A stretch of 64,000 nucleotides of DNA from Anopheles merus (taxonomy: Eukaryota > Arthropoda > Insecta > Diptera > Culicidae), in NCBI RefSeq assembly GCF_017562075.2, contig NC_054085.1, positions 20,198,222-20,262,221 on the forward strand. The letters are read 5' to 3'. The stretch's first letter is position 1. Every line of letters begins with the position of its first letter. This document shows positions 12,301 through 21,241 of the stretch, one piece after another. The notes beneath the pieces were generated by a model. It had not been told where the DNA came from and ran no database searches. It worked only from the letters and a program-made list of their open reading frames with translations. The position numbers and the translations under genes are program-made.

Positions 12301-15171
12301 TTCAATTTTTGGTGGGTTCCCATATTTTTTTTGGTGCGTTCCAAAGATGTTTTGGCCGTTTTCCAGAATTTTTTGGACCAATTGTATTGATATCCGATCG
12401 GAAAATGCGGAAAATTATAGGAACGAACCAAAAATCTATGGAATACGATAAAAAATCGTGGCAATGCACCAAAAAATCATGGAAACTGACCAACAAATCG
12501 TGGGAAACCCTGTATACATTTTAATTTGGCTAGATTACAGGGCTGCGTAACTAAATTTCAAAAATCTCCTTTACTCTAAAGGAGTGCTTATGACGACCCG
12601 TAAAGAGGCTTAAATCCAAATCAAAACTGGTCCTTACACCAATATTGGTTCTGGCACCTATACTAGTCCTGACACCAATGCATTACCTTTTCCGGTTCAA
12701 GAACTGCACACAACATAATAACGGCCCTGGATCGAAAACTGAACCCATACCGGTCCTGGAACCTATCATGAGCCCATACTGGTCCTGGAATCTCTCATAC
12801 CGGTCCTGGAACCCATACTGGTCCTGGAACCTCTCAGGAACTCATACCGATCCACGAATAGCTCCCGATATCATTTAATTTTTGAAAAAGTACCTAAAAC
12901 TGTTTCGGATTCGAATTCGGAACAATACTTGAACTTTGTCCGGGTCTGAACCCGATACAATTCCAGGTCCAGTCGACCAACCATTCCCGGTAGTAAATGT
13001 GCAACGTACGAATAGTGTAGGAATTAGCGTAGGAAAAAGCGTAGGAATTTGGCGTAGGCATTAGCATAGGAAATTTAATAGAATTTGTACAGTAATTTGT
13101 TCCTTGGTAACTTTCTTTTCAGAAATGACGATTTAAAAAGAAAAGAAAATGTGTTACACATTAATTATTAAAAATTGTTTTCGGTGTAATATTTCTTTTC
13201 GGTGTTTTTGGTATATCTTTAAAAAAAGACAAGTTTGGGGATGTTTGCAGATCATAAGGACAAAACAATAATAAAAAGAAAATAACCAATTTTAATAGGA
13301 AACAATATCAACCAAATAATTTAAATAAGAAATAATACTATTAACAATTTCAAATGTTAACACAGATAAATAAAAGACTGTTTGTTAAAAGAAAGATTTA
13401 AAGCATTAAAAAAACGTGACAATCGAGGGAAAAACAGGGCTTCTATAGCTCCCTACACCAAAGTCATATCAAAACCACCACATTAGATGTGGCCTAGATT
13501 CTCCCCCGGAGGAAAAATCCTTACCAAAATGTAACCACATCTTCGCCCATCACGACCAAGCATTCGCACCATTATCCATCCCGTCCCGTGGGCATGTTCG
13601 ATTATTACCCCGTTTTGTATTGACGCTCGAATATTAATACTCTCTGATAAATAGGGAATCATCTATTCAAATAAGACGCCGCCTTCCATCGCTTGCGCAC
13701 ATGTTTGCCGGGCGAGGGCGCAATGAACCACGCTGGTGCCGTCCCGATAATAGCACAACATATTGTTATTCATGTTTTTGGTCGGGGTTGGAAGGTTAAA
13801 GAGGGAAAGAGGAATTGAATCTACAAAGGGGAAGAGATAGACCATGCCTGGCCCAGCAAAAGGTTGGGAAAATGTTTCGGCGGAAAAGTCACTCCAGAGG
13901 GACGAAATTGACTTTTGAATTGAAGTTTGAGGGGATGGGAAGCTCCGATCGAGGGGCAACAGCCACTGATAAGAAGGGTTACTGATTGTGATTTACATCG
14001 TTCCAGCGGAATATTCAATGCTGCTGGTAAGCTTCCATCTCCAGCGGCACATGGGCAACTTCCTGATACAAGTGTACGGACCGTGCGTGCTGCTGGTCGT
14101 TCTGTCCTGGGTTTCCTTCTGGTTGAACCGCGAGGCCACGGCAGATCGGTAAGTATGCCTCACACCAACTGATTGCCTCCATCACCACCACGGGATTCAG
14201 GACACATCTCTCTCTCTTCTGCTTTTAGGGTTTCGCTCGGCATCACCACCGTACTGACGATGACGTTCCTGGGTCTGGAGGCGCGCACCGACCTGCCCAA
14301 GGTGCCCTACCCGACCGCGCTGGACTTTTTCGTGTTCCTTTCATTCGGCTTCATCTTCGCCACGATCATCCAGTTCGCGATCGTGCACTACTTCACCAAG
14401 TACGGCTCGGGCGAGTGTTACTTTAGCGTGGACGAGCTAACGTCCAGCTCGGACGAAGACGACAGTGACCGGGAGGCGCCCGATCGCAACGGTCCCGGTT
14501 CGTCCCGAGCCGCCCAGCATCATCACTCCATCAACATTACGGGCCGCGCGGGCACGCCGGGCCGGTGCGAAGGCAAGCGCTGCTCCACCATTACCTCGAT
14601 CAGCGGTGCTCAGGGCAGCGGTGCGACGGACTCCCGCATCATCGAGGTCATACCACTGTCCGTGTGTTCCTTCCCGCTGACGCCGATGCGGAAGACGCCC
14701 AAAACGTCCTGGACCGATGTGTCCTGCTTCGGCGGGGGCGGTTCCTGTGGCGTGGAGGACTCGACGACCAGCGACCCACACGCCAGCACCTCCACCGTGG
14801 AGCGCGCCGGTGCGTATGGAGCGCCCATCGAGCCGGCCACTACCTCGTCCTCGTTCGCGTCCCCGCCGACGACGTCCGCGCTGGGCGGCCACCATCGAAG
14901 ACGGTCGGGAGCAGCTGGGTCCACGCACGGCGGGGTGCAGCAGCACCATCTCACCATCAATGCGCCACTGACGGCGTCGGAAACGCACGGCACCAATGGG
15001 CACCGGACGCGCCGACGCAGGAAACGAGCACCACGGTTCAACTCGGTCTCGAAGATCGATCGTGCCTCGCGCATCTTCTTCCCACTGCTGTTCCTGGCCA
15101 TCAATGTGTTCTACTGGTATCTGTATCTGTCGCGGAGCGAGCGACTACCCCAGCAACCGAAGGTCGGATAG
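6130..15171 (+). CDS. Grd: GRD-type GABA/glycine-like Cys-loop receptor subunit, 3' part (three exons)
   Basis: A ligand-gated ion-channel subunit of the neuronal plasma membrane, joined from 6130-6393, 14007-14148 and 14229-15171. The junctions are AG/GT and keep phase. The product begins in the extracellular ligand-binding domain (first full codons GYTTNDVLYRW), continues through M1 (GNFLIQVYGPCVLLVVLSW), M2 (ADRVSLGITTVLTMTF) and M3 (ALDFFVFLSFGFIFATI), then a long Ser/Thr/Arg-rich cytoplasmic loop of roughly 230 residues, and ends in M4 (FFPLLFLAINVFYWYLYL). Signal peptide, Cys-loop and early strands are missing, so upstream exons lie outside the window. The first exon starts in the middle of a codon, which supports this. 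The sequence after M2 (LPKV, ALD, TKYGSGECYF) resembles GABA-A alpha subunits and insect GRD more than RDL or LCCH3. The related insect gene CG8916 is the main alternative. Identity is from remembered family similarity. Confidence 0.85.
7803..8297. repeat. Three-copy 165-bp tandem repeat
   Basis: Units start at 7803, 7968 and 8133 with GTTCTATCGATTTTTC and are essentially identical to the eye. They contain the small palindrome ATCGATTTTTCTAATCGAT. Another 13-16 bp resembling the unit's AGCGCCTAGARGTATGCAA occur at about 7438, so the unit may derive from local sequence. Confidence 0.9.
12269..12512. mobile_element. Foldback MITE, CAGGGTT ends, TA target site
   Basis: The 244-bp element starts CAGGGTTCCCCACG and ends CGTGGGAAACCCTG, flanked by TA on both sides. 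The two halves are inverted repeats almost to the centre. Each half is itself made of imperfect sub-repeats of the type GGTTCCCACGATTTTTTGG, so the transcript could form a long hairpin. No protein is encoded. Confidence 0.75.
12600..12990. repeat. Degenerate CCGGTCCTGGAACC array
   Basis: Repeated units around GGTCCTGGAACC and CCCATAC appear many times, decaying toward both edges. No terminal inverted repeat was found. A separate short TAGGAATTAGCG-type repeat follows at 13013-13070. Confidence 0.55.
14007..14148 (+). CDS. Grd: Grd exon: M1 transmembrane segment and M1-M2 linker
   Basis: Acceptor TTCCAG ends at 14006 and donor GTAAGT begins at 14149. With the carried-over base it reads SEYSMLLVSFHLQRHMGNFL and then M1, ending at NREATAD plus two bases of an Arg codon. 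It does not start with ATG in this frame and is only found by following splice phase. Confidence 0.85.
14229..15171 (+). CDS. Grd: Grd last exon: M2, M3, cytoplasmic loop, M4 and stop
   Basis: Acceptor CTTTTAG ends at 14228; the first base completes the Arg codon at the M2 0' position. The exon encodes 313 residues and stops with TAG at 15169-15171. The M3-M4 loop is rich in Ser, Thr, His and Gly, with an acidic patch (SSSDEDDSDRE) just after M3 and a basic cluster (RTRRRRKRAPRF) just before M4. Several GC-rich antisense ORFs overlap it and are shadows. Confidence 0.88.
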
Positions 15172-15965
15172 GAAGGGCCCGCAGGAAGCTTTGATTGATG
15201 ATTGATGATCTGTGCCCTCCACACGAAAGAAAGCCGCAAGGAAGCGAAGGGATATTGAGCAACAAAAAAAATGTAGTAGCAATAACAGAAATTGTTTCTA
15301 AGTTTAAGCCACGAAACCGAAAATTCCGTTGTGTAGTGTAGTGAAATTAAATTTAAATTGCTAAAACTAAATGTGCCAATTTTGGGGAGAAACGCGGAAG
15401 TAGAGAACAAAACCTGTTGGGCCCGAAACAAAACCAAGAAAAAAAAACGCTATCAAAGATGCTACTAGAAGTAACAAAAGAAATTAGAACCATTAGATGA
15501 AAAGGTAGAAAAGAAAGTAAAGAAAGAAAGCAACACACCAACCATTGAACAAATATTTTCAGTTAAAAATACGCGTTGGGACCAGATGCGCTTACTAAAA
15601 AAGGAAAGAAGAATTGATTAAACAAATGTTGGAGATATTTGAAGGAAATAGGCACAAGGCCAAGCGTAGGATGTAGAACCCGCACAGCAACGCAATCGGG
15701 ACAGGAGGAGCTTCTGGTCAATTTTGACGATTGACGAATGCCAATTCGTTCCACAAACAAAGCCGACGCGTGTGCCGCAGGTACGGACGGTCAGGTTGAT
15801 AGCAAAGTAAGGGGCGGGGATGGGATAAAACAGAAAACCGTTACCACTAGCAGAGATTTAAAAAGCAAGTTTAACAAATTGCCATAGTAAAACCAAACAA
15901 AACAAAAAACGATGTTGGATGTGTGTCGGCAGTAGTGAAAATAAAACCAATAGTGTTCAATAGTG
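15172..15965 (+). other. Probable GRD 3' UTR
   Basis: A-rich sequence follows the stop codon with no open frame of note. An AATAAA hexamer at 15940-15945 is the best cleavage signal before the repeat array begins at 15989. The UTR would be about 790 bp; this is inferred, without transcript evidence. Confidence 0.5.
15940..15945 (+). terminator. Poly(A) signal AATAAA, probably for Grd
   Basis: Canonical hexamer 769 bp after the GRD stop codon, followed within 15-25 bp by a GT-rich stretch (TAGTGTGCGTTTGTG), as expected for a cleavage region. Confidence 0.5.
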
Positions 15966-15988
15966 TGCGTTTGTGCAGGCGTTTGAAG

Positions 15989-16982
15989 TAGTGATGAAAA
16001 ATGAAGTTTTCATCGGAATCGATTACGGCCAGCTCCGAAGTTTTGTGGAATCGATTCCGGGATCGGCTTTGGAATTGGTTCCAAAATCGGCTCCGGAATT
16101 GGATCCGGAATCGGCTTCGGAATTAGTTCCGGAATCGACTTTGGAATTGGTTCTGGAATCGGTGCCAGAATCGGAATCGGCTTCGGAATTGGTTCCGAAA
16201 TCGGCTCCGAAATTGGATCCGGAATCAGCTTCGGCTTTGGTTCTGGAATCAGCTTCGGACTTGGTTCCAAAATAGGCCCTGGAAGTGGAATCGGCTTCGG
16301 AATTGGATTCGGAATCGGCTACGGAATTGGATTCGGAATTGGCTTTGGAATTGGATTCGGAATCGGCTTCGGAATTGGATCCGGAATCGACATCGAAATT
16401 GGTTCCGGATTCAGCGCCAGAATCGGAATTGGCTTCGGAATTGGATCCAGAATCGGCTTCGGCATTGGATCCGGAATTGGATTCGGAATTGGTTCTGGAA
16501 TCGGCTCTGAAATTGGTTCTCGAATCGAAATCTGTACAAGAATCTAAATTGGCTCCGAAATCAGAATCAGCTTCGAAATCGGAGTCTGTTTTGGCATCTC
16601 CATTCGAATAGGCATTTGGGTCCAATGATGATACGTAATAGTAGTCGAAAAGAATCAAAATTTACTTGTAAATGAACCATTCTCATGGAGATTCTCAGAC
16701 TGATTTCGCTTCTGATACTTCTTATTTCAGTTCCAGAACTTATTCTCATTTCAGATCTAATTCCAATTCTAGAGTCAATTCTGATTCCGTTACCGGAGCA
16801 AATTGCGATTCCCCGATCGATTCGGCTTTCGGAGTCATCTCCGGAATCGGCTCCAGAATTGGAATCGTTTTATGAATCAGAAATCGGCACCGGAATCGAC
16901 TTCGCAATCGGAATCGACTTCGGAATTGATTCTAAACACGGAATCGGAATCGGGTAGGTCCGATTCCGAGCTCCCACCACTA
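15989..16982. mobile_element. hAT-like element composed of a GGAATC/GGATTC hexamer array
   Basis: The ends are TAGTGATG (15989-15996) and its imperfect inverse CACCACTA (16975-16982). Identical 8-bp direct repeats GTTTGAAG flank it (15981-15988 and 16983-16990). Most of the 994 bp consists of hexamers such as GGAATC, GGCTTC, GGAATT and GGATTC. Because six bases equal two codons, several frames stay open on both strands; these are not genes. It sits between the convergent 3' ends of Grd and the phosphatase. Confidence 0.82.
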
Positions 16983-17175
16983 GTTTGAAGTGGTCCGAAA
17001 TTGTCGGCTCGAAAATAGAATTTTCTTACGCAAGAAAGCACGTGACAAGGGCGATAAGAGGGATTTTAAACAGACATTTAAAATAATTTGTTTTAACGAT
17101 ATTTTTAAAAGCTTTTGTAACAATGTGATAATTTATGGGCGATTATATTTTCACCCATTTTGCAAAAAGCGCACA

Positions 17176-17181
17176 TTTATT
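17176..17181 (-). terminator. Poly(A) signal AATAAA for the minus-strand phosphatase
   Basis: TTTATT on the + strand reads AATAAA on the minus strand, about 122 bp past the stop codon, giving a short 3' UTR. Confidence 0.55.
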
Positions 17182-17302
17182 GAGGTATTTTTTTCAACAC
17201 TCTCGCAAACCAATTGTTTAAAACAACGGTTACACCTTCGCACCATCTCATGCTAAAACAAGCTTACAACACCTACAAGCACCTCTTAGCCATCTCCCCT
17301 CA

Positions 17303-17965
17303 TCACAGATACGGCAGTAAGTCACCCAGCTTAGGTAGATACACATCCGGCACCAGTGCCCTCACCGCCGGATCCTCCGACTGTCCGTACTTTGCTATAT
17401 CCTCCGCCTTGTGTATACCCGTTTCGACCAGCAGCGTCTGGAAGCCACAATTCTTCCCCAGCAAAATGTCCGTATTGCACCGATCGCCAATCATGAGCGT
17501 ACGGGCCGGATCCACATCGTACTCCCGGCGGATGATCTCGCAAATGTGTGGATTCGGTTTGCCCATCACGATCGGTTCCCGCTCGGAGCAGGTCACCATC
17601 GCCCGCACGATACTGCCCGTGCCGGGTATAACGCGGTCCGGCATCGGGAACCGCTCGTCCGTGTTCGTGCCAATGAATATAACGTCCGGATTGTTCAGAT
17701 ACGAGGCCGCTTTCATCATCTTGACGAAGCTAAAATGCTCATCGAACCCAACGATCACGGCTCCAACGTCCGGATCGGGCACAAAGCTGGCAACAGTGTC
17801 CGCCAGACTGCCCTGGATCGTGTCCGGCCCGATGCCGATGTGCCGTATGCCAACGGCGTCCAGCTCCTTGGTGATGCCCGTCGAACCGATCGTATACACG
17901 GTCTTGGAGAAGCCCACACTCTTCAGGTACTGGGCCGCCAGGTACGCAGTCGATATGATGTTGTC
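17303..17965 (-). CDS. Phosphatase exon 2 (cap domain, motifs III and IV)
   Basis: It begins after a T-rich acceptor (TTTTTTAAG/GAC) with DNIISTAYLAAQYL and ends LPYL followed by TGA. It encodes 220 residues containing the cap, GKPNPH and the metal-binding MIGDRCNTD. Confidence 0.9.
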   Translation of the reverse strand, partial: DNIISTAYLAAQYLKSVGFSKTVYTIGSTGITKELDAVGIRHIGIGPDTIQGSLADTVASFVPDPDVGAVIVGFDEHFSFVKMMKAASYLNNPDVIFIGTNTDERFPMPDRVIPGTGSIVRAMVTCSEREPIVMGKPNPHICEIIRREYDVDPARTLMIGDRCNTDILLGKNCGFQTLLVETGIHKAEDIAKYGQSEDPAVRALVPDVYLPKLGDLLPYL

Positions 17966-18293
17966 CTTAAAAAAGCAAAAAAAAAAACAATGTATTACAT
18001 TTTCCAACCCATTTGTCGCACCGGTTTACACTTACGATAGTCACGTTAAAGCCAAGCTTGACCGCTTTCTCCACAAATTCCGGGCGCGTTTTCGTCGAGT
18101 TGTTCGTCACAAAGAACAGCTTCTTGCCGTTCGCGATGAAACGATTTATCACCTCGGGCGCCCCGGGCAGCGGGTTGTTGTCCACCCAGATCACCCCGTC
18201 GCAGTCCGTTAGCACCGTGTCGAACGAATCGAGCCACTGCTTGATCTCGGCCGGCGAAAGCGAGCCAAGGTTTTGGCCACTGTATTTCGACAT
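17303..18293 (-). CDS. HAD-superfamily phosphatase, 4-nitrophenylphosphatase / phosphoglycolate phosphatase-like
   Basis: Exons 18293-18036 and 17965-17303 on the minus strand join in phase 0 across a 70-bp intron to give 306 residues, a normal length for eukaryotic PGP/PDXP-type enzymes. HAD motif I is DCDGV at residues 30-34 (nucleophile D30, acid/base D32). Motif II is FVTNNST at 61-67. The motif III lysine lies in GKPNP (K222). Motif IV is IGDRCNTD at 245-252, with D247 and D252 as Mg2+ ligands. The stretch between motifs II and III fits a C2-type cap. The family hydrolyses small phosphoesters in the cytosol (phosphoglycolate, glycerol phosphate or pyridoxal phosphate, depending on the cap); the substrate cannot be read here. 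The start is the Met of MSKYSGQNLG; an upstream in-frame Met at 18359 falls in a likely 5' UTR intron. The gene converges on Grd and is divergent from DENND5. Confidence 0.9.
18036..18293 (-). CDS. Phosphatase exon 1 (motifs I and II)
   Basis: Eighty-six codons from the initiator Met to FNVTI, ending in the donor ATC/GTAAGT on the minus strand. It contains the nucleophilic Asp motif and the TNNST motif. Confidence 0.88.
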
Positions 18294-18420
18294 TCTGGAC
18301 AGCCGATGGAAGCTAGCGGGGGGAAATACTGTATGAATAAACGGGTAGGGTAAACACACTTCCAGGCAGATGGATACTTACGATCGGGTTACAAAGGACA
18401 TAAAACACACAGAAAGCGAT
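18294..18420 (-). promoter_or_regulatory. Phosphatase 5' UTR with a probable small intron
   Basis: Reading the minus strand, a donor (GATC/GTAAGTATCC, GT at 18381-18380) lies upstream of the start codon. A matching acceptor (CCCCCCGCTAG, AG at 18314-18313) lies 19 bp before the ATG. Removing 18313-18381 would leave a short spliced leader. This rests on splice consensus only. Confidence 0.45.
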
Positions 18421-18923
18421 TGTTTAGTTCGTCCGGGCTTGGCTGACCCGTCGTCGTCGACGAGGAGGGGAATTTAATTTGTGCAACCCATCTGACATTG
18501 CCCAATGTCAAGCGCGAATTGTCAACAAACGGCGGCAGTGTGCAAGTTTGAATTTAAAATTCGTCTTTTTAATTACTTTAAAAGATAAAGAATGAATTTA
18601 AAAGTCTGCTTAAAGTGTTCTGGTACTTTTTGGTAATATGTTTGCAAACAAAACAGAAACATTCCTTGCCTTTCGTACCCACCTTCAACCAACGCTACGA
18701 AAAGGCATCGCACCGTTCCTTCTTACCAGCACTGAACCGCACGCTATAAACGCGCGCTCCTGCCGACCGCGATCTGTCAAAGAGCAGCGCAGCACCGCGG
18801 ACGGGGCTGTGTATTTATTTTTTCCGTTTGTTTTCCTTTGTCTTTCAACGCGAGCAGTGTAGGTCGCTGGCTGTGCGTGCGTCGTCGTGCTACGTCGTGG
18901 AAGGTTCACACACTCTCTGCTGG

Positions 18924-18943
18924 AGCAGCAGCAGCAGCAGCAG
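18924..18943. repeat. (CAG)n trinucleotide run
   Basis: Six uninterrupted CAG/AGC units in the divergent intergenic region, not in a recognised coding exon. Confidence 0.7.
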
Positions 18944-20561
18944 CTCCTCCAATTCCACACAGTGCAGAAACGTAATCGCGTCGTATCTGAAGAAAAAAAA
19001 AAAAAAGAAGTGCTTTTGTGCTAGAATGCAGCTCGGAATGTGATTGTTGTTGCGGAAGGGTGTTAACAAAAATGGATGTGCCACAGGAAGAAGCATCCCC
19101 GTGCCTGGTGCCGTGATTTACTGCTGCTGCCCCCCTTCAGAGCGCCAGCTACTACGAGAAAGCAAAAGGCTCATAAGTGTGTGAAAAAAAAAGAAAAAAA
19201 TAATTCTCCCCATTGCATAGTGTTTAAGGGCTTAATTGTAGTGTGAGTGTGTGTGTGTTTATGTAAATCTCGTCCGCTTACCAGCAAAAGTGTAAAGAAA
19301 AGTAAGTGAAGTTCGAGAAGATATTAAAAAAAAGTGTTGTAAAATATTCCCCAACAGAATGTGTGCAAACGCTTGTGTTAGTGTGTGTGCGCTGATGTGA
19401 TTGGGATTTTGCTCTCGCTTGGTCCCATCTCCCCCATTTCGTTTTCTCTCGCTCACTCTCTCTCTCTCTCGCTCGTTCGTCCCTTGCTCTCAGGCGACGT
19501 CCAAGGGTGAAGGCCAAGCAAAACCCTCGAAGAAGATGATGCTGTGCTAGTAGCAAGAAGCAAGAAGATCGTTAGAAAGCGGCGTAGAATCAATTCGTTC
19601 CCATCACTGTGTGTGTGTGTGTATGTGTGCAGGGCAAGAAGATATTTAAAATCATCATTGTTTTCCGTACTTCGTTTTCGATCTGGGCATGAGAAGGAGA
19701 AGATTACGCATTCACAAGGAGGCAGTAGTGGTAGTGGATGGTGGTCGCGACCTTTCACTTCCCCCTCCCCGCATTTTTGTGCACAACCAACCCAACCCAG
19801 CCAAACGCACGCAAACACGGGTGAAAGCTACGTTGCGCCACTCTTTCCTGTTCGCCTGCTTCGTTCCTTCCACCCCACAGCTTTTATCCTTCAACCGCTG
19901 GCAAGTTTGGGGCCACGAGCCAAGTGTCCTGTGCACGGTTGTAAACAGTTGTGCGCGCGCGCGCCCTCTCGAACGCTCGATTGCGCCTCACCATCCGTTC
20001 ACGTAAACAATTCTATATTGAGCAGGCAGCCACACCACACACACACACGGTACACACAGTGGCACAGTGGCAATGGCGCAAAAGTTCGTCATTCGCTTAT
20101 CACATTATCCTTTAGCAAGCTGGGTTGCACGTGCACGTCGTGTAAACGGTAACCGTTTGGCCAAAGCGGTAGCCATCGCCAATTGTGCCTTCAAGTGGCC
20201 ACTGCTTGCGTACAATTATCAAGCCAAACGTGTGCAGTTGGTTTGGTGGGTAGGGGGAGGACGAAGGGTAACCATGTGGGGGTATTTAAAGGGGGATAGA
20301 AGATGAGAGACCCCTTCAAGGGCATGATCTGTTTTCGGTTGAACGGGCAGGAAGGTCAACTTTGTATACGTTCTTTCCGACTGTGTGCGTGGTTCGCTTA
20401 GAACCGGTCGAGCATTAGGTTGTTATTTTTGTTCCGAAACGCGCTTCGCTTCGTTGTATGCTTCTTTTTTTGTTTTATTTATGAACACACACCACGCTGT
20501 GTTTACCAACAGTCGCGAGCGATCCGTCTAACGCGACGTCAGCGTTGCAGTTCACGCATTA

Positions 20562-20576
20562 CCCCCCCCCCCCCCC
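20562..20576. repeat. Poly(C) run
   Basis: Fifteen consecutive C residues about 400 bp upstream of the DENND5 start codon; a likely length-variable site. Confidence 0.7.
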
Positions 20577-20970
20577 TCATAACAGGAAACAGGGAGAGAA
20601 GAGAAGCACGCCACAGAGAAGATTGTCACGATTGGCGAAAAGGAAGAAAAAAACGATTATGCCAAAAATGTTGCCAAGGAGGCGTTGAAGAGCCATTTTT
20701 TGCAGTTTTTGCCTTCATGTTGGTATCAGTTTGAAGTGAAAACATACCCGTTGCCGTCGTTTATGTGCGTGTGTGCGTGTGATTATGTTATGATTCATCC
20801 ACGAGGGGACCTAACAACAAAACACCCCAAAAGCTCATAATCGTTTCTTGCCTTCATTGTCGTCCTCTTCTTCGCTTCTGCCTTTCCAACACAAATTCCA
20901 ACGTTTGCCACCACCTTTCTTTCCGCTAAAGTTTCTTTTTTCGGCGTGTCTGGTTACAGCACCGCACAGA

Positions 20971-21241
20971 ATGAGTGATAAATCGAACGGCCAACACGGG
21001 ATGGCTGACAGTGTTAGTGGTGGCGGTGGCCGTAATGTTACAGCCGACGCCGGAACGAATAATGGCGGTACGTCGTCGACGGAAGCGGCCCGCAATCGGA
21101 CCGAATCTCCCGGCCCCGGCGGGGGTGGGCCACGGGTCGGGCAGAACGACAGTGTGCAGCAGCAGTTCACACGCTTTGCGGATTACTTCGTCATCTGCGG
21201 GCTGGATCTGGATTCCGGGCTGGAGCCGGACCTTTTTGCAG
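20971..21241 (+). CDS. DENND5: DENND5 exon 1: disordered N-terminus and start of uDENN
   Basis: ATG begins MSDKSNGQHG, followed by about 55 Gly/Ser/Asn-rich residues, then the conserved FTRFADYFVICGLDLDSGLEP. It ends one base into a codon at donor GTAAGA. An in-frame ATG 41 codons upstream (20848) would fall in the suspected leader intron and was not chosen. Confidence 0.85.

Larger units (their letters stand above)
6394..14006 (+). other. GRD intron, 7.6 kb
   Basis: This intron lies between the loop-C exon and the M1 exon. It holds a three-copy 165-bp tandem repeat (7803-8297), a foldback MITE (12269-12512), a degenerate CCGGTCCTGGAACC-type array (about 12600-12990) and a short TAGGAATTAGCG-type repeat (13013-13070). 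8640-9350 is more GC-rich but shows no convincing ORF. Elsewhere (6400-7770, 9380-12260, 13080-14000) it is AT-rich with nothing I can name. Confidence 0.6.
18421..20970. promoter_or_regulatory. Divergent intergenic region between the phosphatase and DENND5; DENND5 leader
   Basis: About 2.5 kb separates two diverging start codons. It contains a (CAG)n tract at 18924-18943, an A14 run near 18995, CT- and GT-rich simple sequence and a C15 run at 20562-20576. A good donor (AAAA/GTAAGTGAAG, GT at 19302) and an acceptor (TCTGGTTACAG, AG at 20958-20959) could remove a leader intron and put the DENND5 start codon 11 bp into its exon. No TATA box is evident. I find no protein gene here; the ORFs are short and of unbiased composition. 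Confidence 0.4.

Noticed and set aside
12288..12524. ORFs on both strands of 64-78 codons
   Set aside because: They lie wholly inside the foldback MITE and translate its sub-repeats.
14437..15104. GC-rich antisense and alternative-frame ORFs over the Grd last exon
   Set aside because: Shadows of the M3-M4 loop coding sequence with no recognisable domain.
16023..16658. Minus-strand 211-codon Ser/Asp/Asn-rich ORF and plus-strand ORFs of about 100 codons
   Set aside because: A hexamer repeat stays open in any frame whose two codons are not stops. The frames track the repeat, not a gene.
20848..20970. In-frame upstream ATG that would add 41 residues to DENND5
   Set aside because: A likely acceptor at 20958-20959 places it in a leader intron, and the added peptide is low-complexity.
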